From: a bacterium
GTDB lineage: Bacteria; UBA9089; JASEIO01
DNA: 48,280 bases
Assembly: GCA_030017475.1 (NCBI GenBank)
Contig: JASEIO010000009.1
Coordinates: 1-48,280 of the forward strand
Direction: 5' to 3'
Shown here one piece after another: positions 8,093 through 17,333 of this stretch (within the stretch, counting starts at the first letter, position 1; each line of letters starts with the position of its first letter). The position numbers were made by a program, and so were the translations under genes. Under the pieces are notes generated by a model, which was not told the DNA's origin, made no database searches, and saw only the letters and a program-made list of their open reading frames with translations.

Positions 8093-8428
8093 TTATTGCC
8101 CTATTATCTCTACCTCAATAGTTCCAGTAATAGTCTCCCCAGTATCTGTCCTAATCTCTACTTGAGGAAGGGTACGACGCCAATTAAGGTTACGAAGATC
8201 CATACCTGGAGTGATTCGATTTTGAGCCTCATTCAATCCATAACTTATTCCAGTCTCTGCCAGATAATAGGCCCTCTGTCTCAACCTTTCATGGGCTTCG
8301 TGTTTTGTTCTTGCCCTTAGAAAAAAGACAAGGCTTAAAGAGACTGCACTGAAGAGGATTAGGCCAATAATAGCCATAATAAGAACAGCCTGGCCTTTTT
8401 CATTTAGATGGAAAACCTTCTGTAACAT
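8093..8428 (-). CDS. PilX N-terminal-type pilus assembly protein
   Basis: The 111-residue product has a good GGAGGG upstream. After a short leader it reads NEKGQAVLIMAIIGLILFSA, then a long hydrophobic helix and the signature RLRQRAYYLAETGISYGLNEA, which matches the PilX N-terminal domain of minor type IV pilus proteins. Normally this domain is fused to a large exported C-terminal part. Here the product stops after a short beta-rich tail (ETITGTIEVEIIG). The giant protein encoded upstream in the same cluster has a PilX-like C-terminus, so the two together may replace one PilX. Confidence 0.7.
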   Translation of the reverse strand: MLQKVFHLNEKGQAVLIMAIIGLILFSAVSLSLVFFLRARTKHEAHERLRQRAYYLAETGISYGLNEAQNRITPGMDLRNLNWRRTLPQVEIRTDTGETITGTIEVEIIGQ

Positions 8429-8481
8429 GGTATCCCTCCTTCAAAATTATAAGCCTAAAATTTTACCTTTCTTTTACGAGA

Positions 8482-9777
8482 TTATCTAACCCTTGGGTAG
8501 ATAACCGTCTGAAATTCTAAGGGTGCCTGCGGCTGATTGCCCATCCCTTTATTGAAAGGGATATATACCTCTACTCCCCTTTCGGTTTGGATAAATCGAG
8601 GTCTTGGTCTTAGATCTTCTGGATTCACCCTATTCCTATCTATCCTTTTTACAAAGCGCTCACTCCTAATCCCTCTCCACTCTCTATTCAATACATATCT
8701 TCCTGGATTATCTCTTGGATCAAATTCAGCAAATGTAAAAGAGCCTTCTCCTAACTCTCTATTATCATCATCTCCATCCTGAGCAGTGATTGTAAGTCTC
8801 TCTCTATCTAACTCTCCAACATAGAAATTGTCGAAATGAACTATAGCTGGGTAATCAGGAACTGCATCTCCTAAGCCAGAGACCCTGGCGATTAATTGGA
8901 TGGAATTGATCTCATCATCAAAAATACGTCCATCAACATCTCGGGTAGTACCTCTCAAGATAACCCCTCCTGTCCATTGATATCCAGGGCTAGAGAAGAC
9001 ATTGCCACCATCAAAACCAGTGTCTTGCTCAACCGTCCAGAATACAGGGAATAGATTTCCATCCAAGGTGTCATTGTTAGGAGTTCTATCATTTATGTTT
9101 GCAATCAGGCAAAGATGATGATCCCTTACTAAGTTCTGGTCATCAAGATCATTCTCATATGGAACACCGTCTCCGTCGTTATCTCTACCAATAGCGAAAT
9201 TAACCTCTTGAGTGAAAAACCTTATATCTGCAAAGCAGCCGAATATCACTGCTTTAGCATTCAGTCCGGAGATTGTTTCACTCCTCCATTCATACCTATT
9301 TTGATTAAGATTGGTTATTCCAATACATTGAGGGTCATGGACTGATAATATGTCACGTATGTCAGGTGGACTTTCTGCATTAGGGCCAAAATGAAAGAAA
9401 TTTGTTTGGGGTAACGGAGGATTATGCATATTATGGTTTTCATTGTGCCAATTAGGAGGTACAGGATAAGCTATACCTTCCCACATTGTCCAAGGATCTG
9501 GAGGAACATCTGGAAAAACCATTCCATCCCTCTCAGGCGTTACAAATCCAGGATTGGCTAATAGATTATCTATAGTTGTACGCCTTACCGTTTTCAAGTC
9601 CTCTATCAGCCTATCTTGAGCGTGGGTTGCCTCACGAGTGACTTCAAGTATATTCTTACTCTGCCACCATGTCCTTAGGGTATTGATAAAGAATACATTC
9701 AGTCCCACAACAATTAAGGCAATGATTGCAGCAGCGAATATCATCTCAACAAGGGTTAAACCCTTTTCTTTTTTCAT
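8482..9777 (-). CDS. PilW/GspJ-like minor pseudopilin (431 aa)
   Basis: The prepilin leader MKKEKG is followed by LTLVEMIFAAAIIALIVVGL, with Glu at position 5 of the mature protein, so PilD-type peptidase cleavage after the glycine is expected. The hydrophobic helix leads into a large globular domain rich in N, D and P, with several DDDG-like acidic loops (DNDGDGVPYENDLDDQN resembles a calcium-binding loop). It is longer than the average minor pilin. It lies 15 bases downstream of the PilV-like gene. It probably contributes to a pseudopilus tip. Confidence 0.75.
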   Translation of the reverse strand: MKKEKGLTLVEMIFAAAIIALIVVGLNVFFINTLRTWWQSKNILEVTREATHAQDRLIEDLKTVRRTTIDNLLANPGFVTPERDGMVFPDVPPDPWTMWEGIAYPVPPNWHNENHNMHNPPLPQTNFFHFGPNAESPPDIRDILSVHDPQCIGITNLNQNRYEWRSETISGLNAKAVIFGCFADIRFFTQEVNFAIGRDNDGDGVPYENDLDDQNLVRDHHLCLIANINDRTPNNDTLDGNLFPVFWTVEQDTGFDGGNVFSSPGYQWTGGVILRGTTRDVDGRIFDDEINSIQLIARVSGLGDAVPDYPAIVHFDNFYVGELDRERLTITAQDGDDDNRELGEGSFTFAEFDPRDNPGRYVLNREWRGIRSERFVKRIDRNRVNPEDLRPRPRFIQTERGVEVYIPFNKGMGNQPQAPLEFQTVIYPRVR

Positions 9778-9792
9778 AACAAACCCCTTTTA

Positions 9793-10458
9793 TTATGGAT
9801 AATATGCCCTGATCGTCGATAAAATATAGAACCTATCTCTTCCTCCTTCTCTCCAATTCACTCTGATATCTATCCTTTTGAAATTTGTAGGATCTTCTGT
9901 TTGGGTAAAGTCTCTATCATTTACATAAAAAACCAAGACCTCTCTTTCAAATGGCTGTGACCCAGGGATTTCCTTTCCGTATATATCATGGAAAGGACCT
10001 GTTTCACGAAAGCCGTTATAGTCATCTATATCATCAAGGGTCAAGCGATTATTGTGATCCTCTCCAGGCTCAGGTCCAAGATTAGTGGAATAACTACCTA
10101 CAACACCTCTTCTATTATGATCATCAGGTTGAGCTTTACCATTAAACTCATCCCATGCCCTTTGTGGAGAATACAAAACCCTTCTTGCATTTTCGCCTGC
10201 AACAGAGGTTACTACATCATTACCTGTATTTATATATCTTATAGAATTATTACATGGTCCCTGGATTATCTCCTCCATCAAATCCTGGGCAAATACCCTT
10301 GCTCGATTTTCAAGGCTTACATCCTCTGTCTTTGTTATTACATTTGCAAACATCCAAATAAGAGGTAATATCCCTCCGATAAGGATTAAAGAGGCAACCA
10401 TCAATTCAATTAGACTCACCCCTGAATTGGTGTTTAAAAAACAGGATAATCTTTTCAA
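9793..10458 (-). CDS. PilV-like minor pseudopilin
   Basis: I place the start at TTG 10458, preceded by AAGGGGTAAAGG, giving leader MKRLSCFLNTNSG and the cleavage site before VSLIELMVASLILIGGILPL. The longer frame up to 10509 would begin inside the -35 box of a good promoter (TTGACT), so it is unlikely. After the membrane helix comes a domain of about 180 residues ending in a beta hairpin (DRFYILSTIRAYYP). It fits PilV/GspI-type minor pilins that initiate pilus assembly together with PilW and PilX. Confidence 0.7.
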   Translation of the reverse strand: MKRLSCFLNTNSGVSLIELMVASLILIGGILPLIWMFANVITKTEDVSLENRARVFAQDLMEEIIQGPCNNSIRYINTGNDVVTSVAGENARRVLYSPQRAWDEFNGKAQPDDHNRRGVVGSYSTNLGPEPGEDHNNRLTLDDIDDYNGFRETGPFHDIYGKEIPGSQPFEREVLVFYVNDRDFTQTEDPTNFKRIDIRVNWREGGRDRFYILSTIRAYYP

Positions 10459-10480
10459 ACCTTTACCCCTTCTATTTCCT

Positions 10481-10509
10481 AAGATAGCATAAATTCTAAA
10501 AAAAGTCAA
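10481..10509 (-). promoter_or_regulatory. Internal promoter before the PilV-like gene
   Basis: On the minus strand TTGACT (10509-10504) and TATCTT (10486-10481) are separated by 17 bases. The site lies in the short gap after the giant gene. It would allow the pseudopilin, propeller and PorV genes to be expressed without the giant protein. Confidence 0.5.
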
Positions 10510-10527
10510 TAATAGTCTTTTATCTCT

Positions 10528-13500
10528 CTATTTTACATCCCAGCTTATTATCCTCTTTATCCTTCCATCTTGATCTACCTCAGCCCGTGCCTCGATCACT
10601 TTCCTATAGATTCTCCCTCCTTGCTCAACCGTTGCAGTTGACCTTATGAGTATTATCCTTCCATGGGCAACTGTTCCATGGAAAAGAAGAGATCGGGCTA
10701 AGTTTGGTGCTGCTAATCCAGGTTCATTATCCGAATCTTCAACCGTTATCATGCCGTATACCCTTTCTCCATCATGTCCAGCAAATACTGTGGCTGGGAT
10801 GTTGAATCTTGCTTCTCCACCTGGGTCTACTGGAACAACAAGATTCACAAATGGTGATGGTACTGGTAAGATATTCCCTGGTGCCAAAGGATTAAAGAGG
10901 ATATGGTTTGGATTCTCGACATCGTCACAGAATGGCCTCCATGATAGGTATAGCCTCACACACTTTATTCCATCTATTTGAATATTTTGCCCACCACAAT
11001 TAGGACACCTTCTCGGAGGTCTTCCAATTCCAGTAGTTCTACAGTCTCTACATCTCCATTCTACATCATCGTCTGGAGTGTCATGAGTATCCTCATCCAT
11101 TACCACAACCCTGATTGTATTTTGGGCATTGGAGTTAAATGTGAAGTTAGTAGATATATTGACAAAACCTTGGTAATATCTATTGTTCCTTATATCGTCT
11201 CCATCTGCAAAGGCCCTTGCACCCCTCGCAGGTTGGTTTCTAAAGTTATTGCCATGTGGGTCTATGTTGAATGTAATATCTCTATCTTCAGGGGAATCCG
11301 AATTTACTATAAAATTTAAAGGTAAGTCAACAAAATCTGGCTGCATAGCGTCGTCATCCCTTATCTCAAACTCGAACCATTCTACATCTTCTTGTACTTT
11401 AGTCAATCCGTTTCTACCTACCCAAAAATCGATCCCTAGGTTATCATCGTGGATCCTGTATCTATATCTAAAGGTATCTCCTCTATGTAATCTTATACCA
11501 TCCGTCTGATCAAAGACCGTCCTTTCTTCATCTCTAAAGTTAAAATGAGGGTCGTTCAATGGATCGATTCCTATGAAGTGAACTCTACCACCTTCCATTT
11601 TGCTTTCTTTCCTCCAGTATGTGAACCGGCAAAGGGCCTCATTCGTTCCAGCTTCCCCTCTCTCATCTTCAGTATCTTTATCATTAAACTGAAGCTCACC
11701 CCTCCTTATAGACCTCTCTCTTTCAACCTCATATTCAAGCCATACCTTTCCAGATGGAATTGTGTGATAGCTTGATCGGAGCCTTAGGAGAGGAGGTACA
11801 TCATTTCTACCATCAAAGTCGATCCATCCATCAAAAATGAAGAATCCATCTGCATCACGTCTTATATTGTCTTGATATTCAGCTCCTCCAAGATCATGGT
11901 TCAGTTCCTGAACACACATTCCTTCAGGATTCTTTACATTTGCGTAATTTATTGATGTATCAATATTTGGGGTATACATAGGGTCTTCTGCCTCATATTT
12001 TGTATAGTAAGAGCCATCCCTTTCTACTATCTTATATTCCCTAGTTACTGGATCATATTCTGCACCAGAGAAGCATTTTATTGGTCGTCCAGGTTTTATC
12101 CTAAAGTCCATAATCCCTGGAATGGGAGGTTGTGGATTTGTATCCTCCTCTGCCCACTGCCATCCTTCTCCATCGATATATACACATGTTCTCCATCTTC
12201 CATTCCATTCATCAAGAGGTGGCATCCAATCAGTAAATACGTCATGTCCCTCGTATTCTCCTTCGCCACCATATCCACGGATATTCTCCATATCAACAAG
12301 GTGGATGTACTTGGATATAACATAACACCAGATAAACTTATTGTTAGGGCATTCGCAAAGGTCTTCCTTAGTATTTGCCTTGTATGGTCCATTGTAGAAT
12401 CTATTTCCTACCCCATGAAGGTATATATAGTCAGTTGCATACAATCCTCCTTTTATAATACTTGAGCCGATATGACTACTATCAAAACTATTTGCAAACA
12501 GAATGCTTCCTTCTCTTATCTCTGTTCCTGCCTTATTTGGTATTTCACTATAATCATATTCCCCATAAAATGCTATATTCTTCATACTCCTCACAACCCC
12601 ATTAAAGACTGTCCTATTTGGTTTATCGCCTTTAGTCTCACCGAATATAACATCACCTCCTGCATGGATAAAGGCCTTATTCATCTCTATTTTATTGTCG
12701 AAAGGCTTGATTCTTACTATTCCATTTGTTATCAATTCGCCACTAAAATCTAAATCCCCATCTGAACCATCTCCACAAAAGTAGATGGCATTATCTCCCC
12801 TATAATGGGAATGCATTGAGCAGTTTTTGTAATGGCTAATATCTCTATTTGTTGAATCTTTCCAATCACTAAGCTCTATCTTTCCTCTACAGACGATTTT
12901 TACATTCTTTAATTTGTGTAACCCTTCTTTCTTTAGATAGCAATAATCCTTATGGACATAGATATAGGTTCCATCAATCTTTAAATCTCCAGATCCTATA
13001 ATATTTATATACTTATCTCCTCTCATGTAAGGACCAGTAAATCTGAAATTGCCTATATTCTCTGCAGAGATATAATCTCCACTATAGATCGAACCTTTTA
13101 TATCGCAATCCATCTCCTTATTTCTGAAATATATATATCCTTTTGAATATATATTTCCAGAGACCTCAAGGTCTACTCTCTTTTCGCTCTCAATGTCGAA
13201 GTTTATATTACCTCTTGTATACATATCACCTGTTATAATCTGCCTTTTATCAGCTATTTGAGAGGTAAAGGAAATATTTATCCCATTCTTTGCAATTAAG
13301 TAACTTCCTGTTAGCTCGATCCTTTCTGATGTAATCTCTATCTTGTCATCTCTTACGTAAATTATTCCCCGTGCTATTAGTTCTGCTATTGGTTCTTTTT
13401 TACCTATACCCATGTCATCACATCTAAGATCTCCATCTAAGGTGAGGTATCTACCATCCTTTACGCTAAAACATCCGCCGCAATGGATTGGACCATTTAT

Positions 13501-16500
13501 CTTAATATCTGTATATGGATCAAGGTCAAATTTTAAATGTCCTCCTTTTCCTTTTGTAAACAATGCAACTGGAAAACCAAGGAAGTTATCTAATTTCACA
13601 TCTTCAGAGATCACGATCTTATTCTTTGCAACCAATGCACCAATTCCTACAATCTCTGCCCTTTTTTTTATATGAATATTTGCTTTTGAATAAACAATCC
13701 CTTCTATTTTAACCTTTTCACCCTCCTTTATGTTGATCGTACCGCTATAATATCCACTTATTGTATCTCCATTACCAAACGACCCTCCCCTCTTCTCTCC
13801 AAGTTCTCTTGCCATTTCTTCATAATCAGAAAGGTCTGTTGGATAGGTTATGTCCATACCATCCTCTGCATAATTAATCATCTTATCTATCCTATCAGAA
13901 ACAAACGCCTTATAATCAGATAATAGAGGATCTGGCTCCTCTAAATATCCACCATCTGACTCTAACTCAATCTCCTTTTCTCTCACTATCTGGGTACCAG
14001 AATTATCTTGGTCTATGTCTGGATAAGGAATCTCCACATGATTATCGTCTATTATAGCAAGACTACTTTTATTAAGCGAATCTGGTTTAGGCTCCATCCA
14101 ATCTTTAGCTTCAAGGTATGCAATCCTTTCTCTATCTTCTGGGACTTCTGGTGGATTTTTTGGCTCCCATCCAACATATGTATCTTCATCGATTTTCATA
14201 CCGCGATTTGAATGGAGTCTTGCCCAATAGATGTAAAGGTGTTTTGATTTTGATTTTGTAATAAGTAGATCATCTTTTGTTGACCAGCCAGTGAAATACT
14301 TCTCCTGGACAACATCCTTAAATCCAGTGCATGCAATACTCCCTTTTTGAGAGATCGCCTCTCCGAGGTAGGTACCATTACTACTCACTATGCTAACATC
14401 CTCTTTTCCGTGGATTGTCCCTTCAAATATATATGATCCACTCTTAACCTGAATCGAGCTATTTGATCTTATCTCTCCACGGAGATATCCTAAATCTACA
14501 TTTTCTAAACTCACCTTCCCTTCACTATACAACCTTCCCTGGTTCATCTCAAACCTACCGCCTGATGTACCTCTCTTAACATTTATCTCTCCTTTACTCC
14601 ATATCCCCCCTTTTAATAGTACGGATTGACCATCTAAGTGGATTGTAGCATCTCCTCCGGAATAGATATTTGCCTTGATTTTGCAAAATCTATTGGATGC
14701 CTCAGGCTTGATCTCTATTTTACTACCACTTCTTATCTCACCAGATATTAGAGGGATAGACATACCATATCTATCGCCTGCACCTGTACCAATAGTCAAA
14801 CCACGAGAATGGTCTCCAGAATGGATAGATACATCTCGAAATGTTAAAGAGCCTTTTGATGTTCCATTGATAAACAACATGTAAGTCCCTGACCGAAGCT
14901 TTGTGCCTCTAAATTCTACATCGGGTCCATCTATACAAATACCAATACCTTCTTTAGCATGCATCTTTCCCATTATAACTGTCTTACCCCCTACCAATCT
15001 AAAATCATTATCAGGATACGCACCTCCTATATAGCTACCTGCTCTCATATCAGCCCAGAGCACAGGGATCTCTACTATATTATAGCTACCTTGCCTTGTA
15101 ACTATACAACCACCTGCATGCATCTTACATCTAAGGAAGCTAATCTTTCCACCACTTGTTCCTCTACCCATAGATATATCCCCTCCTGCTATCAAATCTC
15201 CCCTTATTATTACGTGAGTATTACTGGAATCAACATATATACAAATATCTCCTTGTGCATTGACATCTGCATCCATATGGGTCCGAATGGGTGCGTTTGA
15301 GCCACAATTACCAAAGGATAGATAAACCGTACCGGATGAATATATCTTTCCACGGATCTTTAAAACACGGCTCGCATAACAATTCCTAAAAGATACATTA
15401 CCATTTTCATTTACAAGCAGTGCATCTACATCTATAATCGCTTGCTTATTTGGCTTTATGTCTAAATCCTTTGAACCAGATGGTGAAGCCGTCCTCCACT
15501 CTCCTCTTATCTTACATAATCCGCATCCTCCAACTCCAACAGAGATATTACCATTGGTATATCCTATTGTATCAAGGACTGTGCCTTCTCCACCATCAAA
15601 CTCTATACCATCTTTCGAAAACAATCCAGCTTTTCTATGAGGTGGATCTATCTTAATCGCAACAGCCTCCCTTGCAGAGATACTACCTTCAGAGATAATT
15701 GCCCCTTCTCCTACTGCACCTACTGTAAATCCATCCTTATTCCATTTTCCAGCCTTCTTAAACATAACATAATCTACATCTTTAAAATATAAGACATCCT
15801 TCTCCAAGACGATTGGACCCTGAATGAACGCATGCCCTCCTTCGAAGTAAATCAAACCATCCGGAGATCCACCTCCAAACTTACCTGGTACATCACCGTT
15901 TTTTGACATCCTATAAAAGTTGTATCCTGGAAAGTCTGAGGCATCATCATAATCACTTAAGGCTGTATCATAAGTTGGACGAGGTATATCCGCTGGAGAT
16001 TCTGGAGAAAGTGGTAACTCTGGTTTATGATGACCTACAACATATCTTGGTGGCTTAGGAATTCCTGCGTATTGCTTAGGATCCTTAGGATCGTCAAATG
16101 GTGGTATTATTATAACCCTATCAGCCCCATCTATTCTTTTATATTTATTTCCTGGATTTCCTGCACCACAGTTTACTCTCCCACATGCAGTTATATCTCC
16201 GTATACATTAGTTCCAGTAACCACTGCATTTCCATTCGAATGCATATTCCCCACAGATTGATTGCTGAAAGAGACATTAAGTCCCTGCTCTCCAAGGAAT
16301 CCATAGGTAAATATTGGGGCTTGCCAGATCTTCTTTGGATTCTTAACACGAAGCTGTATATATGGAGAATCTTCGGTTGGATCGCCTGGGGATTCACCTA
16401 CTTCAAAATAGACTCTTGCGTGTGCACCACCCTCTGGTGGTGCGGTAGTTTTATCATTAGGTATAACCTTCCCCCTAAATTCCTTTGCCTCGTTGATAGT

Positions 16501-16602
16501 CCACTCATCTCCTGAATCAGGTGTTTGGTTATAAACCTCTGCACAAAAGGAAGGCATAGTAAAAAGAACCATTAAGAAACTCAATATAAGAATCCTTTTC
16601 AT
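10528..16602 (-). CDS. Giant exported beta-helix protein with PilX-like C-terminus (2024 aa)
   Basis: The start is ATG 16602, behind AAGGGGTGA; a GTG at 16611 overlaps that site and is less likely. The signal peptide is MKRILILSFLMVLFTMPSFC. From about residue 245 to 820, and again from about 930 to 1420, the chain is made of short repeats alternating 'GxIxSxGxIxI' with Gly/Asn turns (SGGDATIHLDG, SKGEINVKRGTSGG), a pattern typical of parallel beta-helices or bactofilin-like folds. A Pro/Asp-rich linker separates the blocks. Residues about 1500-1980 look like Ig or beta-sandwich domains. They include a four-cysteine zinc-ribbon-like CRDC...CPNCGG near 1850-1870. The end (RIILIRSTATV..., KVIEARAEVDQDGRI, SWDVK) resembles the C-terminus of PilX-type pilus proteins. 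It is first in the pseudopilin cluster. It is probably a surface fibre, adhesin or pilus-tip protein; no catalytic motif was seen. Confidence 0.7.
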   Translation of the reverse strand: MKRILILSFLMVLFTMPSFCAEVYNQTPDSGDEWTINEAKEFRGKVIPNDKTTAPPEGGAHARVYFEVGESPGDPTEDSPYIQLRVKNPKKIWQAPIFTYGFLGEQGLNVSFSNQSVGNMHSNGNAVVTGTNVYGDITACGRVNCGAGNPGNKYKRIDGADRVIIIPPFDDPKDPKQYAGIPKPPRYVVGHHKPELPLSPESPADIPRPTYDTALSDYDDASDFPGYNFYRMSKNGDVPGKFGGGSPDGLIYFEGGHAFIQGPIVLEKDVLYFKDVDYVMFKKAGKWNKDGFTVGAVGEGAIISEGSISAREAVAIKIDPPHRKAGLFSKDGIEFDGGEGTVLDTIGYTNGNISVGVGGCGLCKIRGEWRTASPSGSKDLDIKPNKQAIIDVDALLVNENGNVSFRNCYASRVLKIRGKIYSSGTVYLSFGNCGSNAPIRTHMDADVNAQGDICIYVDSSNTHVIIRGDLIAGGDISMGRGTSGGKISFLRCKMHAGGCIVTRQGSYNIVEIPVLWADMRAGSYIGGAYPDNDFRLVGGKTVIMGKMHAKEGIGICIDGPDVEFRGTKLRSGTYMLFINGTSKGSLTFRDVSIHSGDHSRGLTIGTGAGDRYGMSIPLISGEIRSGSKIEIKPEASNRFCKIKANIYSGGDATIHLDGQSVLLKGGIWSKGEINVKRGTSGGRFEMNQGRLYSEGKVSLENVDLGYLRGEIRSNSSIQVKSGSYIFEGTIHGKEDVSIVSSNGTYLGEAISQKGSIACTGFKDVVQEKYFTGWSTKDDLLITKSKSKHLYIYWARLHSNRGMKIDEDTYVGWEPKNPPEVPEDRERIAYLEAKDWMEPKPDSLNKSSLAIIDDNHVEIPYPDIDQDNSGTQIVREKEIELESDGGYLEEPDPLLSDYKAFVSDRIDKMINYAEDGMDITYPTDLSDYEEMARELGEKRGGSFGNGDTISGYYSGTINIKEGEKVKIEGIVYSKANIHIKKRAEIVGIGALVAKNKIVISEDVKLDNFLGFPVALFTKGKGGHLKFDLDPYTDIKINGPIHCGGCFSVKDGRYLTLDGDLRCDDMGIGKKEPIAELIARGIIYVRDDKIEITSERIELTGSYLIAKNGINISFTSQIADKRQIITGDMYTRGNINFDIESEKRVDLEVSGNIYSKGYIYFRNKEMDCDIKGSIYSGDYISAENIGNFRFTGPYMRGDKYINIIGSGDLKIDGTYIYVHKDYCYLKKEGLHKLKNVKIVCRGKIELSDWKDSTNRDISHYKNCSMHSHYRGDNAIYFCGDGSDGDLDFSGELITNGIVRIKPFDNKIEMNKAFIHAGGDVIFGETKGDKPNRTVFNGVVRSMKNIAFYGEYDYSEIPNKAGTEIREGSILFANSFDSSHIGSSIIKGGLYATDYIYLHGVGNRFYNGPYKANTKEDLCECPNNKFIWCYVISKYIHLVDMENIRGYGGEGEYEGHDVFTDWMPPLDEWNGRWRTCVYIDGEGWQWAEEDTNPQPPIPGIMDFRIKPGRPIKCFSGAEYDPVTREYKIVERDGSYYTKYEAEDPMYTPNIDTSINYANVKNPEGMCVQELNHDLGGAEYQDNIRRDADGFFIFDGWIDFDGRNDVPPLLRLRSSYHTIPSGKVWLEYEVERERSIRRGELQFNDKDTEDERGEAGTNEALCRFTYWRKESKMEGGRVHFIGIDPLNDPHFNFRDEERTVFDQTDGIRLHRGDTFRYRYRIHDDNLGIDFWVGRNGLTKVQEDVEWFEFEIRDDDAMQPDFVDLPLNFIVNSDSPEDRDITFNIDPHGNNFRNQPARGARAFADGDDIRNNRYYQGFVNISTNFTFNSNAQNTIRVVVMDEDTHDTPDDDVEWRCRDCRTTGIGRPPRRCPNCGGQNIQIDGIKCVRLYLSWRPFCDDVENPNHILFNPLAPGNILPVPSPFVNLVVPVDPGGEARFNIPATVFAGHDGERVYGMITVEDSDNEPGLAAPNLARSLLFHGTVAHGRIILIRSTATVEQGGRIYRKVIEARAEVDQDGRIKRIISWDVK

Positions 16603-16699
16603 TTCTATCACCCCTTCTTGTTTGATCCATTTCCACTAACAAGCTTTTGCAAATATCGTGCCAAAATCGAGATTCTTCCTAACATCTTACAAATTATAA

Positions 16700-16727
16700 A
16701 CTTACGACTTACGATCCATTATTCATC
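16700..16727. repeat. 7-bp tandem repeat array
   Basis: Two tandem ACTTACG units are followed by two related 7-base units (ATCCATT, ATTCATC). It lies upstream of the giant gene. Confidence 0.5.
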
Positions 16728-16739
16728 CTCGCCTCTCGA

Positions 16740-16774
16740 GTAAAGATTTTTTACTCAAGGTAAAAAATCTTTAC
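16740..16774. repeat. Perfect 15-bp inverted repeat
   Basis: GTAAAGATTTTTTAC at 16740-16754 and its exact reverse complement at 16760-16774 are separated by TCAAG. The T-runs inside the arms would let it act as a bidirectional terminator or a hairpin. It could also be a palindromic operator. Confidence 0.65.
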
Positions 16775-16913
16775 TTTGTTAAGTGACCCCTACACATTCT
16801 CTCTTTCTCACCGTTTCCTTGTAAATTCGGGGTGGTCCATTTAGTGTGGGGGAAGACAAATAAAGCCACCTGATTGAAAAGGCGAACAAGAGATGCCTTT
16901 GAAAAATGCCTTG

Positions 16914-17117
16914 TTACCATTTCCCCTCCTTATACCTATTTTTTAATAGCCATTCATCTATCTTATCCTTCTTGAACCTCCAAGACTTACCCACCTTAAA
17001 TGCAGGAATCTTGCCTTTCTGGCACATTCTATATATACTTATTTCATGTAACCGAAGATATTTTGCTACCTCTTTCACAGTCATAATAGTGGGTCTTCTT
17101 TCCTTTAGCTCATCCAT
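16914..17117 (-). CDS. Excisionase/MerR-type helix-turn-helix protein
   Basis: The 67-residue product contains the HTH_17/excisionase-family signature: TVKEVAKYLRLHEISIYRMC, then GKIPAFKVGKSWRFKKDKID and EWL. This small winged-helix fold binds DNA, and stand-alone members occur as regulators or phage/ICE directionality factors. No integrase is nearby, so a regulatory role is more likely. The Shine-Dalgarno AAGGAGGTGATTG is nearly fully complementary to the 16S rRNA tail. A promoter lies at 17170-17198. Confidence 0.8.
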   Translation of the reverse strand: MDELKERRPTIMTVKEVAKYLRLHEISIYRMCQKGKIPAFKVGKSWRFKKDKIDEWLLKNRYKEGKW

Positions 17118-17169
17118 TTATTCAATCACCTCCTTCCTCATTTAGTAAATCTTAACTTAATGAATCTTT

Positions 17170-17198
17170 ATCTTATTATGTTACTCAAATTTAGTCAA
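17170..17198 (-). promoter_or_regulatory. Promoter for the HTH gene
   Basis: On the minus strand TTGACT (17198-17193) and TAAGAT (17175-17170) are separated by 17 bases, giving a leader of about 45 bases before ATG 17117. Confidence 0.6.
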
Positions 17199-17333
17199 GT
17201 CTTTTTTGGAGATTAGGAGATTAGAAATCGCAAGTTATTTCCATTTTCCTAATAGAAAAGGCTTTTATGGTCGATATTTATCAATCGCAAGGTAATCCCG
17301 CAACCCTCTATTAGAACCAAGGAATGTTTTTCC

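Larger units (their letters stand above)
16612..16913. other. Non-coding gap with inverted repeats and heptamer repeats
   Basis: This 302-base gap lies between the divergent-looking 5' end of the giant gene and the 3' end of the HTH gene. It holds a 7-bp repeat array (16700-16727), a perfect 15-bp inverted repeat (16740-16774) and an imperfect inverted pair CCCCTACAC (16787-16795) / GTGTGGGGG (16844-16852). An ATTATA at 16693-16698 could be the -10 of the giant-gene promoter on the minus strand, but no convincing -35 accompanies it. Confidence 0.5.

Noticed and set aside
12096-15656. Many 60-110-codon frames on the plus strand inside the giant gene
   Set aside because: They are opposite-strand shadows of a continuous 2024-codon minus-strand gene, rich in C, W and I, with no ribosome-binding sites.
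16787-16852. CCCCTACAC / GTGTGGGGG pair as insertion-sequence ends
   Set aside because: The enclosed 48 bases hold no gene, the arms are short and imperfect, and no target duplication was seen.
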